From: an uncultured Bacteroides sp.
GTDB lineage: Bacteria > Bacteroidota > Bacteroidia > Bacteroidales > Bacteroidaceae
Assembly (NCBI GenBank): GCA_900544075.1
Contig: UQTJ01000079.1
Location: 1 to 5,962 of the forward strand
Length of the DNA stretch: 5,962 nucleotides
Direction: 5' to 3'
Shown here: in pieces, positions 1 through 5,507 of the stretch
How positions within the stretch are numbered: the first letter of the stretch is position 1
Layout of the letters: every line of letters starts with the position of its first letter
Notes under the pieces: model-generated
What the model saw: only the letters and a program-made list of their open reading frames with translations
What the model was told of the DNA's origin: nothing
The model's database searches: none
Translations under genes and position numbers: made by a program

Positions 1-167
1 TTCACTTGGGAATCGGTATCGGACTGAGTTTCTCCTACATCCTGTTCCAGACCATCTCGTCCACCTTCGCCATCAACGGAAACGCGCATCCGAATCTGGC
101 CGTGTGGATTCCGAACATTCTATATCTGTTTATCGCGATTTATCTCTACCGCAAGGCACCGAAATAA
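1..167 (+). CDS. LptF/LptG (YjgP/YjgQ) family permease, C-terminal end
   Basis: This is the 3' end of a gene that begins left of the window. Frame 3 is open from the edge and gives 54 residues before the TAA at 165-167. The residues form two hydrophobic segments (HLGIGIGLSFSYILFQTIS and LAVWIPNILYLFIAIYLY) joined by a short polar loop with NGNAHPN, followed by a basic tail ending RKAPK. This is the pattern of the last two transmembrane helices of the LptF/LptG family, inner-membrane components of the LptBFGC machine that extracts lipopolysaccharide towards the outer membrane. Small residues in the first helix and the NPxLAxWxPN-like loop fit that family. Only the tail is visible, so I cannot tell LptF from LptG and give no symbol. 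It ends just before a strong hairpin and converges on the kinase gene. Confidence 0.8.
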   Translation, partial: HLGIGIGLSFSYILFQTISSTFAINGNAHPNLAVWIPNILYLFIAIYLYRKAPK

Positions 168-171
168 ATAT

Positions 172-227
172 AGAAAGACATTCTCGCCAATTATATTGTG
201 TTCGATTGCGAGAATGTCTTTCTTTTT
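172..227 (+). terminator. Rho-independent terminator after the permease, probably bidirectional
   Basis: A perfect 16-bp inverted repeat pairs 172-187 (AGAAAGACATTCTCGC) with 208-223, with a 20-nt loop. The plus strand then has TTTT at 224-227. It begins four bases after the permease stop codon. Read on the minus strand the stem is followed by ATATTTATTT, so it can also stop transcription coming from the kinase gene, whose stop codon lies 17 bases from the U-tract. A shared terminator between convergent genes fits the layout. Confidence 0.88.
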
Positions 228-243
228 CTATGACTGACTATCT

Positions 244-1482
244 TTACTCGTTCCGTGAAACTGATTTTTCTTCAATCAAGCTGTCTGTCTTTTTATTCAA
301 CTCTCCCATCTGATTACCCAAATATGAATAAAGAGCATTAAGCAGTGTCGTTTTATCCGACAAGCTCATTTTCAATGATAAGGAATCTACCAGTGACTGT
401 ACTCGAATACCTGACGTATTAAACATTTCCCCTAACAACACCCTTTCTTTATCTGTCATACAAGTTTGAGTATCCATAAACATCACTATGGGAGACAAAA
501 TACTATCCACAGCATGCATTCCTAATGCAATAGACTGCTCCAATACTGTTTTTGAAGAATGCTCTGAATAAGCATTCGACGGGTACATGACACTATCGTC
601 CGACGCTACGAATCGAGACTCCACACGCTTTAAAGAATCATCCTGAAACGGAACCGTCATTACAGAATTATTATCGCGCCACATCAAGCTCCACCCTACC
701 AAACCTATACATATTGCCCATACAGCTCCCTTTTGCAGATTCTCCAGGAAATGTATATCCTGCAAAATCTCATCTGTATTCTGATACCTTTTTTCATATC
801 CTCGAACGCATTTCCAACCTATGTATTTATAACCCGGTCCAATATGCAATTCCTGAATGATTTTTCCTAAACTGAACAAATCATTCCGACAATCAGGCAC
901 ATGACTACACCGCTGTTCGGGTGCCATGTACTCTTCAGTGCCGGCTGGCTGCTTCAAGATACCATAGGAATCTGTATCGGATAACCCAAAATCCAAAATC
1001 TTTGCATTGTGTCCATTGGTAGTGATTACCACATTGCCGGGTTTCAGGTCACGGTGTACCACCTGCATGCCATGAATATATGAAAGAGCAGAGAGCAATT
1101 CCTTTACAATTCTGATTTTTTCTTTCTTCGAATGTTTCGACAAAAGATACTCTTTCAATGATATTCCTTCGATATACTCAAAAACAATGCAATCACCAAG
1201 TTTCGGAACCCATTCCCAGCCAATGGTCTGTACTATATTAGGATGAGTCAGCTTTATTGCAATGTCAAATTCTTTCTTCAAGAGCTCTTTATACAGTAAC
1301 TGATTACGAACCTCAGGCTTCAGCGATTTCAGCACATACCATTTACCATATCTTTTAGCTTTTACAAGCAGATTGAATCCTTCGGTAGAAATCTCGGACA
1401 TTTCAGTAAAAACATGATCTACCGAAAATGAGCCGGCATTCAAAAAAGCAGATGTGTCATTCGCAGAAGATTCAGAAATCAT
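244..1482 (-). CDS. Membrane-anchored Hanks-type serine/threonine protein kinase
   Basis: The 412-aa protein has an N-terminal cytosolic kinase domain (about 28-245), one transmembrane segment (about 252-268, GAVWAICIGLVGWSLMW) and a C-terminal region of about 144 residues that should be extracytoplasmic. Catalytic motifs are intact: ATP-anchoring Lys52 in YVLKSLK, probable helix-C Glu71, the HRDLKPGN loop with catalytic Asp145 and Asn150, DFG at 164-166, GT(x4)APE at 181-189, and Asp201 in DLFSLG. It should transfer phosphate from ATP to Ser/Thr. The glycine-rich loop is odd: ISTEGFNLLVKAK (31-43) keeps only one of the usual glycines. The C-terminal part is mostly helical with no domain I recognise and could sense an envelope signal (inference). 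The start is the only ATG before the kinase domain that follows the promoter candidate at 1515-1547; there is no obvious ribosome binding site, as is usual in Bacteroidetes. Target proteins are unknown. Confidence 0.93.
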   Translation of the reverse strand: MISESSANDTSAFLNAGSFSVDHVFTEMSEISTEGFNLLVKAKRYGKWYVLKSLKPEVRNQLLYKELLKKEFDIAIKLTHPNIVQTIGWEWVPKLGDCIVFEYIEGISLKEYLLSKHSKKEKIRIVKELLSALSYIHGMQVVHRDLKPGNVVITTNGHNAKILDFGLSDTDSYGILKQPAGTEEYMAPEQRCSHVPDCRNDLFSLGKIIQELHIGPGYKYIGWKCVRGYEKRYQNTDEILQDIHFLENLQKGAVWAICIGLVGWSLMWRDNNSVMTVPFQDDSLKRVESRFVASDDSVMYPSNAYSEHSSKTVLEQSIALGMHAVDSILSPIVMFMDTQTCMTDKERVLLGEMFNTSGIRVQSLVDSLSLKMSLSDKTTLLNALYSYLGNQMGELNKKTDSLIEEKSVSRNE

Positions 1483-1514
1483 ATCCGATAATTAGAGTTA
1501 ATTCTATTTTATCA

Positions 1515-1547
1515 CAAAGATAAACATTTATCCAAAACCCAAACAAA
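1515..1547 (-). promoter_or_regulatory. Bacteroidetes-type promoter candidate for the kinase
   Basis: On the minus strand TATCTTTG (1522-1515) matches the Bacteroides -7 consensus TAnnTTTG exactly. TTTG lies 21 bp upstream (1547-1544), and a second TTTG gives a 17-bp spacer (1543-1540). Transcription would begin near 1508, leaving a leader of about 25 nt before the ATG at 1482. It lies just after the terminator of the lipoprotein gene, which argues for independent transcription of the kinase. This is a consensus match, not an experimental start. Confidence 0.6.
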
Positions 1548-1561
1548 GTAAAATGGAATAT

Positions 1562-1607
1562 AAAAATCCGGTTTATTCCTGAGAATGACTCAGAAGCAAA
1601 CCGGATT
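1562..1607 (-). terminator. Rho-independent terminator after the Met-rich lipoprotein gene
   Basis: A perfect 10-bp stem pairs 1565-1574 (AATCCGGTTT) with 1598-1607. A second stem, CTGAG (1579-1583) with CTCAG (1589-1593), continues inside it and closes on a 5-nt loop. On the minus strand the stem is followed directly by TTTATA; counting the A-T pairs at its base, the run is TTTTT. It lies 25 bases beyond the stop codon of the lipoprotein gene and upstream of the kinase promoter candidate, so it separates the two transcripts. Confidence 0.85.
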
Positions 1608-1631
1608 CTTCAGTCAAAAAATTATACAAGG

Positions 1632-2279
1632 CTATTTATTCCCATAGATATCATTTATCATATCCATACTTTTTTTGCTCGCATCTAACATTTCATTAGA
1701 TGTTTCCATGATATCATTCATTCCTTTCATCGCTTTTCCCAATGAGTTAATGCCATTCTCCAAGTCTTCCAACTGCTGATCTGAATCTCCAACATAAGTC
1801 ACGGAAAGGTTCTCTAAAGAAAATGAATTTGTTTTTGTCATAACCTCCTCTGCGTATTCATCACCAAATTCATTCACAAATACAAAATCCTGCTCTGTTC
1901 CAGGTTCAGAAGACAAGAAAGTAATCATCTTGTCGGTTTCTCCGTCTGCCAGAGTCATCTGGCTGTATCCGTCCACTAAACCCATTCCATCCTCATCTTT
2001 GAGTCTCAATATCAAACCGGATACACCTTCTATTTTCTTCTCGACTGTTTGCTCAAGTTTAAGCCTAACCTTAATCTTGACTCCATCATCGTATTTTAGT
2101 TTATAACTTCCCGGAACGACGCAAAAGAGACCGGAATTTTCACCGTAGACTTCAGATTGAGAAACCGTAATAGAAACAGATGTCGGCACAGATTCGGTCT
2201 TTTCTGATTTTCCAGAAGAACAAGACACGGCAAGCAATATAAGGGTAAACCCTAAAAATAGTTTTTGCAATTTAATCAT
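1632..2279 (-). CDS. Putative lipoprotein with Met-rich C-terminal helix, family not recognised
   Basis: I do not recognise the family. The 215-aa protein begins with a lipoprotein signal peptide: basic n-region MIKLQK, hydrophobic core LFLGFTLILLAV, and Cys20 in LLAVSC as the probable lipidation site. The residues after Cys20 (SSGKSEK) are not strongly acidic, so surface export cannot be inferred. Residues 33-163 alternate polar and hydrophobic positions (for example VKIKVRLKLEQ), suggesting a beta-rich domain. Residues 167-211 look like one long amphipathic helix rich in methionine (184, 187, 191, 197, 205, 207), able to pack against a membrane or another helix. The gene starts 18 bp after the stop of the DUF456-type gene, so the two are probably co-transcribed, and a terminator follows. 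A role in the envelope is likely from the signal peptide; anything more is guesswork. Confidence 0.85.
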   Translation of the reverse strand: MIKLQKLFLGFTLILLAVSCSSGKSEKTESVPTSVSITVSQSEVYGENSGLFCVVPGSYKLKYDDGVKIKVRLKLEQTVEKKIEGVSGLILRLKDEDGMGLVDGYSQMTLADGETDKMITFLSSEPGTEQDFVFVNEFGDEYAEEVMTKTNSFSLENLSVTYVGDSDQQLEDLENGINSLGKAMKGMNDIMETSNEMLDASKKSMDMINDIYGNK

Positions 2280-2297
2280 AACTGTGTTGTAATAGAA

Positions 2298-2837
2298 TTA
2301 GAAATTAGATGCCCCCATACTTTCAAACGCGGTGTAAATGCAATACAAACAGACTGAAAGTTTTAAAAGTGTACCTATCAGATAGGTAGAAAAAGCGGCA
2401 AGAGACGGGCGAAAAGAGAGTCGGAAGCTGCGACGAGCCACAGATTCACCGATATAAGCAAGCAAAAATGGCAATACTACAAGACCCGTTACCAATATCA
2501 GTACTTTAGAAGAAATCGCCTCGGTGTAATTTATCATGGGCCATATCACCAGCACACCAATCAATGAACCTATTATACATCCCCATTTTCCAGCTTTTCC
2601 ATAGTCTGAAATCAACCGTGTGATTCTGGGCACGTAAAAGTCCAGCACTTTACATAATACAACGGCTAACGCACATATTACTAGACTTAGCGTACTGAAC
2701 GCTTGCACATCCGTACAAAAATTCATTAATAAAATACCTGCAAAAGTAATAATCGGCCCTGGAAGACGATGAATAAAACATCCCAGGAGTCCCGTAATCA
2801 TCAGCAAAAAGCTTAAAACAATCCAGACTATTTCCAT
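2298..2837 (-). CDS. DUF456-type integral membrane protein
   Basis: The 179-aa protein has about six hydrophobic segments (roughly residues 3-22, 28-40, 46-65, 85-99, 111-129 and 145-168). Its features match the DUF456 family as I know it: a first helix ending GLLGCFIHRLPGPI, where the LPGP motif follows the helix, then DYGKAGKWGCIIGSLIG (78-94) before the fourth segment, and a final helix of the GTLLKL type. The function of DUF456 proteins is not established. I chose the ATG at 2837 (MEIVWIV) because family members usually begin just before the first helix and because the candidate promoter at 2879-2906 would start transcription near 2872. An upstream ATG at 2906 would add 23 residues, but its codon lies in the promoter; an ATG at 2861 is a second alternative. 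It lies 114 bp after the preceding gene and 18 bp before the lipoprotein gene. Confidence 0.85.
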   Translation of the reverse strand: MEIVWIVLSFLLMITGLLGCFIHRLPGPIITFAGILLMNFCTDVQAFSTLSLVICALAVVLCKVLDFYVPRITRLISDYGKAGKWGCIIGSLIGVLVIWPMINYTEAISSKVLILVTGLVVLPFLLAYIGESVARRSFRLSFRPSLAAFSTYLIGTLLKLSVCLYCIYTAFESMGASNF

Positions 2838-2878
2838 AATTGTTACATTTAAGTTATACATACATTTTAATTGTGATG

Positions 2879-2906
2879 CAAACTTAGATATTATATACTG
2901 TAACAT
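2879..2906 (-). promoter_or_regulatory. Candidate internal promoter for the DUF456 and lipoprotein genes
   Basis: On the minus strand TAAGTTTG (2886-2879) matches the Bacteroides -7 consensus TAnnTTTG exactly. The expected -33 element is poor: only TGTTAC near 2905-2900 sits at a suitable distance. A weak -33 is compatible with a promoter that needs an activator, and a direct repeat lies just upstream at 2909-2924. The predicted transcript would start near 2872 with a leader of about 35 nt, which supports the shorter start of the DUF456-type gene. Confidence 0.45.
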
Positions 2907-2908
2907 TT

Positions 2909-2924
2909 TGGTCCATTCTGGTCC
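2909..2924 (-). repeat. TGGTCC direct repeat, possible regulator-binding site
   Basis: TGGTCC occurs at 2909-2914 and again at 2919-2924, exactly 10 bp apart, or about one helical turn (GGACCA on the minus strand). Relative to the candidate start near 2872, the two copies lie at about -38 to -53, where an activator would touch RNA polymerase. The repeat is short and could be chance; its position is what makes it worth listing. Confidence 0.3.
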
Positions 2925-2951
2925 TTATCTCTTTACACGTATCAAATAGAA

Positions 2952-3530
2952 TCAGACTTGTTCATTCTGTAGCTCAAAACGTATTCCGTTTACTTTTCCA
3001 GCCACATAAGATACCTCACTCATATTGTTTCGCAGCAATCTGTCAATATACAAAGGCTCCCCTTCCATAAAAACGCTGCAATAAAAAAGGTCCCCAGTTC
3101 TTAACTTCGTATTCTCAGCCCATAACACCCTAAATTTCTGATTTCCTTCATACTCAATCAAGCATTTCCGGTCCGGAAGCCATGTCAGGATAATTCTCTG
3201 TCCGATATTTATTGTTTCAGCTCTCAGGCAACGGGAAAGGATGAAATTAGACTGTATCTGAACTGATTGTTTCCGTGAATCACAAAACTCATCCCAATCT
3301 TTATACCCTACATACTGTGACAATACATTTAATGTAGACAATCTAGGCTCTCCTCCTTCCTTCAAATATCCCCAGAAACGTTTCAGTGTAGTAGGACTAA
3401 GCATAACATGTAAACGAGAAAAAATCTGTTCAGATAGAAATATAAAGTCTTTTGGGGTAGAAAGTTTTCTACCTACAGCATCTTCCACGCTTTTTCTCAG
3501 AAAAACAGTAAACGAGCTATCATTCATCAT
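2952..3530 (-). CDS. Conserved Bacteroidales-type hypothetical protein, possible regulator
   Basis: I cannot name this family. The 192-aa protein has no signal peptide or membrane segment, so it should be cytosolic. The N-terminal part (1-85) is helical and contains LSPTTLKRFWGY (45-56) and then RLSTLNVLSQYVGYKDWDEF (63-82). This arrangement of a helix, a TLKRxWGY turn and a VGYxxWxxF ending resembles segments I have seen in uncharacterised Bacteroidetes proteins, and its short helices could form a helix-turn-helix-like DNA- or protein-binding unit (inference). Residues 95-190 look beta-rich: IGQRIILTWLPDRKCLIEYE, FRVLWAENTKLRTGDLFYCS, then YVAGKVNGIRFEL. The start has two adjacent ATG codons (3530 and 3527), and either could be used. 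A -7-like element lies just upstream. It is first in a possible unit with the DUF456-type and lipoprotein genes, since no terminator is visible between them. Confidence 0.85.
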   Translation of the reverse strand: MMNDSSFTVFLRKSVEDAVGRKLSTPKDFIFLSEQIFSRLHVMLSPTTLKRFWGYLKEGGEPRLSTLNVLSQYVGYKDWDEFCDSRKQSVQIQSNFILSRCLRAETINIGQRIILTWLPDRKCLIEYEGNQKFRVLWAENTKLRTGDLFYCSVFMEGEPLYIDRLLRNNMSEVSYVAGKVNGIRFELQNEQV

Positions 3531-3564
3531 ATAAATTTCATCTAATAATCGGCTTATATACGTA

Positions 3565-3572
3565 CAAAGATA
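3565..3572 (-). promoter_or_regulatory. Candidate -7 promoter element for the hypothetical regulator gene
   Basis: TATCTTTG on the minus strand (3572-3565) matches TAnnTTTG exactly and is the same octamer as in the kinase promoter candidate. No convincing TTTG or TTG is found about 17-23 bp upstream. The predicted start near 3558 would leave a leader of about 27 nt before the first ATG at 3530. An 8-bp inverted repeat just upstream (3583-3590 with 3607-3614) overlaps the expected -33 region and might bind a regulator. Confidence 0.45.
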
Positions 3573-3582
3573 TATATAATAT

Positions 3583-3614
3583 TATTGCTGTCCGATAAAA
3601 TCTATTCAGCAATA
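3583..3614. repeat. 8-bp inverted repeat upstream of the hypothetical regulator gene
   Basis: TATTGCTG (3583-3590) and CAGCAATA (3607-3614) are perfect inverted copies separated by 16 bp. The centres are 24 bp apart. One arm covers the expected -33 region of the promoter candidate at 3565-3572 and the other lies further upstream, as in some operators bound by dimers. The spacer is too long and the stem too short for a convincing terminator. Chance cannot be ruled out in such AT-rich sequence. Confidence 0.3.
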
Positions 3615-3618
3615 CAAT

Positions 3619-3664
3619 AAAAATGGCATACGAAGTGATTATGATTATCATCTTCGTATGCCAT
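3619..3664 (-). terminator. Rho-independent terminator after the FISUMP-like lipoprotein gene
   Basis: A perfect 13-bp stem pairs 3623-3635 (ATGGCATACGAAG) with 3652-3664. Four more pairs (3636-3639 with 3647-3650) follow after a one-base bulge, closing on a 7-nt loop. On the minus strand the stem is followed by TTTTATTG, with a further U in the basal pair. It lies 29 bases past the stop codon of the lipoprotein gene and isolates it from the downstream genes. Confidence 0.88.
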
Positions 3665-3693
3665 CTTACTTATTACAAGTCAAACAAGACTGC

Positions 3694-5205
3694 TTATTGC
3701 TTGTCTTTTACCGCACGGACTTTCATTCCGAAACAACGGTCATAACCATTCAACGAGCCATAGTCAAAGGCCATTGTAGCAATACTTTCGTCACACCAGC
3801 CCTTCATACCTGCGCCAAAAAGAAAACCTCCGTAACGATTTTCTTTATTACTGGAAGATTGGTGAATTTGTGTAGACAAATCACTTGTCCAATAATACAA
3901 ACCCGTATATGGCCACCATGCCTTATCGAACTCCTTTATTTTAGGATGAGCACTTGCTTCCGAATCTGTTTTTTCACTACTACCATAATAACCTGTTTTA
4001 GGAAGAACAACGGTATTATTGGTCTCGTTTGAAGTAATCATCCAGGCTTCCACCTCTTCATAATAAGACTCGCCGGTTTCATGATTATACAGACGGATTT
4101 GAGTTGTACCCTCTACTGCCACCGTATTCGGACCATTAAACAAATCATCCATTTCAGCACTAGTCGGCATACGCCATCCATTTCCCCAACGCATCACAGC
4201 TACGTCCTCGAAAGGTTCAAGACGTGTATGTCCATCCTGCGACTGTTTGTCTGCAGTCCACTGGTATTTTGTCAGCTTAAGCGTGCCGTCAAAATAGTGA
4301 TAGTGGTTATAATTATAGTGAGTCTTACCCGGCGTTTTTGCATACGGATAATAGGAAGCGTCGTTCGTATAGGTTACACCGTCATACGTAAAGGATGTGT
4401 TTTCGTCATCTCCGGGATGGTCTATGGTCTTTCCAGTGAAAATCTCTCCCCACGCATAGTAACCTTCAATGTTTTCCTCTGCCCAAATAAGGTCGCCCAT
4501 ATCCACACCGGGATGCGGGTCTTCACTTGGTTCAGACTTCACACACATCAACGGATCATGACTATCCGCGAAAGCTTTCAGTTCTACATCGGTCCAAGTG
4601 TGTCCTTCGGTGTTCTGTGGCCAGATCCAGACTTCGAACGTATTGATGACCGGCTCTTCTTCACCACCCTGCTTGTTTCCGCCATACAGATTGTCAAGTC
4701 CGCCGACAATGATATCCATGTCACCGGAAATCGAGAGGTTTCCGTATTTATATTCGTTGATTTTGTTTCCCTTCTCATCCATGCCATAGCAACCCTCCAG
4801 ATAGGTTCCGTCAGTAGCACGGATAGCAAAATCATCAGCCTTGCATACAAAGTCCTCTACCCCCTTAAACGTCAGACGTAATTTTTCACATTCACCCACG
4901 CAATCTTCGTAAACGTGTATAGATACTTTAATGTAAGGAACGGTTCCGTTCGACTGGAATCCGGATGCTACATCATATTTGGCACAGACCGCCTCATTCT
5001 CGCCTACAGTCAACGTACCGCCACCGCGGGAGGTGCCTGACCGGGCTCCCACACTCATGTTAGTACCATTCGTGAATACGGATGTGACTTTAGACACCAT
5101 AGACGCATCTTCGTTACCCAATGGGTATACAACCGACGATTCCTCCGTACAACTACAAATTAATACAGCTCCCAAAATGAGGGAATAAAAACTGTTTCTT
5201 TTCAT
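3694..5205 (-). CDS. Secreted lipoprotein with C-terminal FISUMP (Fib_succ_major)-like domain
   Basis: The 503-aa protein begins with a lipoprotein signal (MKRNSFYSLILGAVLICSC), with Cys19 as the probable lipidated residue. Thr-Glu-Glu follows, an acidic start like the lipoprotein export signals of Bacteroidetes, so display on the cell surface is likely (inference). Residues about 60-225 form an unrecognised N-terminal region with six cysteines (74, 102, 106, 121, 139, 221). From about 233 to 500 it matches the FISUMP/Fib_succ_major pattern: GVDMGDLIWA and YYAWGE (249-254), TKYQ (312-315), WGNGWRMPTSAEMDDL (340-355), LPKTGYYG (401-408), YYWTS (437-441) and a final CFGMKVRAV (491-499). That domain is common in secreted Bacteroidetes proteins and is thought to have a C-type-lectin-like fold; its ligand is unknown. 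HYNYNHYHYF at 296-305 is an unusual aromatic/His run. The gene stands alone between two terminators; the partner could be a glycan or a host protein. Confidence 0.88.
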   Translation of the reverse strand: MKRNSFYSLILGAVLICSCTEESSVVYPLGNEDASMVSKVTSVFTNGTNMSVGARSGTSRGGGTLTVGENEAVCAKYDVASGFQSNGTVPYIKVSIHVYEDCVGECEKLRLTFKGVEDFVCKADDFAIRATDGTYLEGCYGMDEKGNKINEYKYGNLSISGDMDIIVGGLDNLYGGNKQGGEEEPVINTFEVWIWPQNTEGHTWTDVELKAFADSHDPLMCVKSEPSEDPHPGVDMGDLIWAEENIEGYYAWGEIFTGKTIDHPGDDENTSFTYDGVTYTNDASYYPYAKTPGKTHYNYNHYHYFDGTLKLTKYQWTADKQSQDGHTRLEPFEDVAVMRWGNGWRMPTSAEMDDLFNGPNTVAVEGTTQIRLYNHETGESYYEEVEAWMITSNETNNTVVLPKTGYYGSSEKTDSEASAHPKIKEFDKAWWPYTGLYYWTSDLSTQIHQSSSNKENRYGGFLFGAGMKGWCDESIATMAFDYGSLNGYDRCFGMKVRAVKDKQ

Positions 5206-5270
5206 TGGTCGTTTTATTAAATTAAATCTTAATTGGAATTGTATAAAGATGCTTTATTTCAACGAGATAC

Positions 5271-5298
5271 AAAAGTTATTCGAGTTAAAAAAGTTCAA
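5271..5298 (-). promoter_or_regulatory. Weak promoter candidate for the FISUMP-like lipoprotein gene
   Basis: The minus strand shows TTG (5298-5296), a 17-bp spacer and TAACTTTT followed by G (5278-5270), close to the -33/-7 pattern TTTG and TAnnTTTG but with one extra T before the G. Transcription would start near 5262, giving a leader of about 57 nt before the ATG at 5205. The match is imperfect, so this is tentative. Confidence 0.3.
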
Positions 5299-5307
5299 TA
5301 AAGGAAT

Positions 5308-5345
5308 AAAAAAGTCCAGCTATTAAAATATTTGGCTACCGGACT
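5308..5345 (-). terminator. Probable terminator downstream of the aldo/keto reductase gene
   Basis: AGTCCAGC (5313-5320) pairs with GCT (5335-5337) and GGACT (5341-5345), leaving a 3-nt bulge (5338-5340). The A/T-rich loop is about 14 nt, or less if weak inner pairs form. On the minus strand the stem is followed by TTTTTATT. It is weaker than the other hairpins and lies 163 bases past the reductase stop codon, so the reductase transcript would carry a long 3' tail, or a short gene could lie between. Confidence 0.6.
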
Positions 5346-5507
5346 CTTGTCATTCAGGTGCCACACCTCAATTTATCTCTCCACGAATTTCGAATTCACT
5401 ACCTTCTTCCATTCACGCTTACGATGCAAATTCTCCTCATCACACAGACAGATATCGGTCATCGGTACACTCTCATTGATTCCATATCATCCTAAACAAC
5501 AATGTCT

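Larger units (their letters stand above)
5206..5507. other. Intergenic region of about 300 bp without a convincing gene
   Basis: This spacer holds the promoter candidate of the FISUMP-like lipoprotein gene (5271-5298) and a hairpin terminator (5308-5345). The remaining stretch, 5346-5507, is less AT-rich than the rest. It contains one short minus-strand frame, 5462 to 5373 (29 codons, beginning MTDICLCDEENLHRKREWKK). No promoter element or ribosome binding site is visible before it, and I do not recognise the peptide. I see no RNA gene or repeat here. Confidence 0.6.

Noticed and set aside
104..313. Plus-strand frame across the permease end and the terminator
   Set aside because: It overlaps the permease in another frame, reads through the hairpin and runs into the convergent kinase gene; the peptide has no recognisable features.
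2838..2906. Upstream start giving a 202-aa DUF456-type protein
   Set aside because: The extra 23 residues are not typical of the family, and the ATG at 2906 overlaps the candidate promoter whose transcript would start about 35 bases downstream of it. It cannot be excluded if that promoter is not real.
3658..4032. Plus-strand open frame of 124 codons
   Set aside because: It begins inside the terminator hairpin and runs antisense to the lipoprotein gene; its Cys- and Thr-rich peptide has no recognisable domain.
4584..4850. Minus-strand frame of 88 codons within the lipoprotein gene
   Set aside because: It is another frame of the same strand inside a gene with clear domain structure and shows no domain of its own.
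4081..4881. Long open frame (266 codons) on the plus strand
   Set aside because: It lies wholly antisense to the FISUMP-like lipoprotein gene, has no family features, and its composition is what the opposite strand of a coding region gives.
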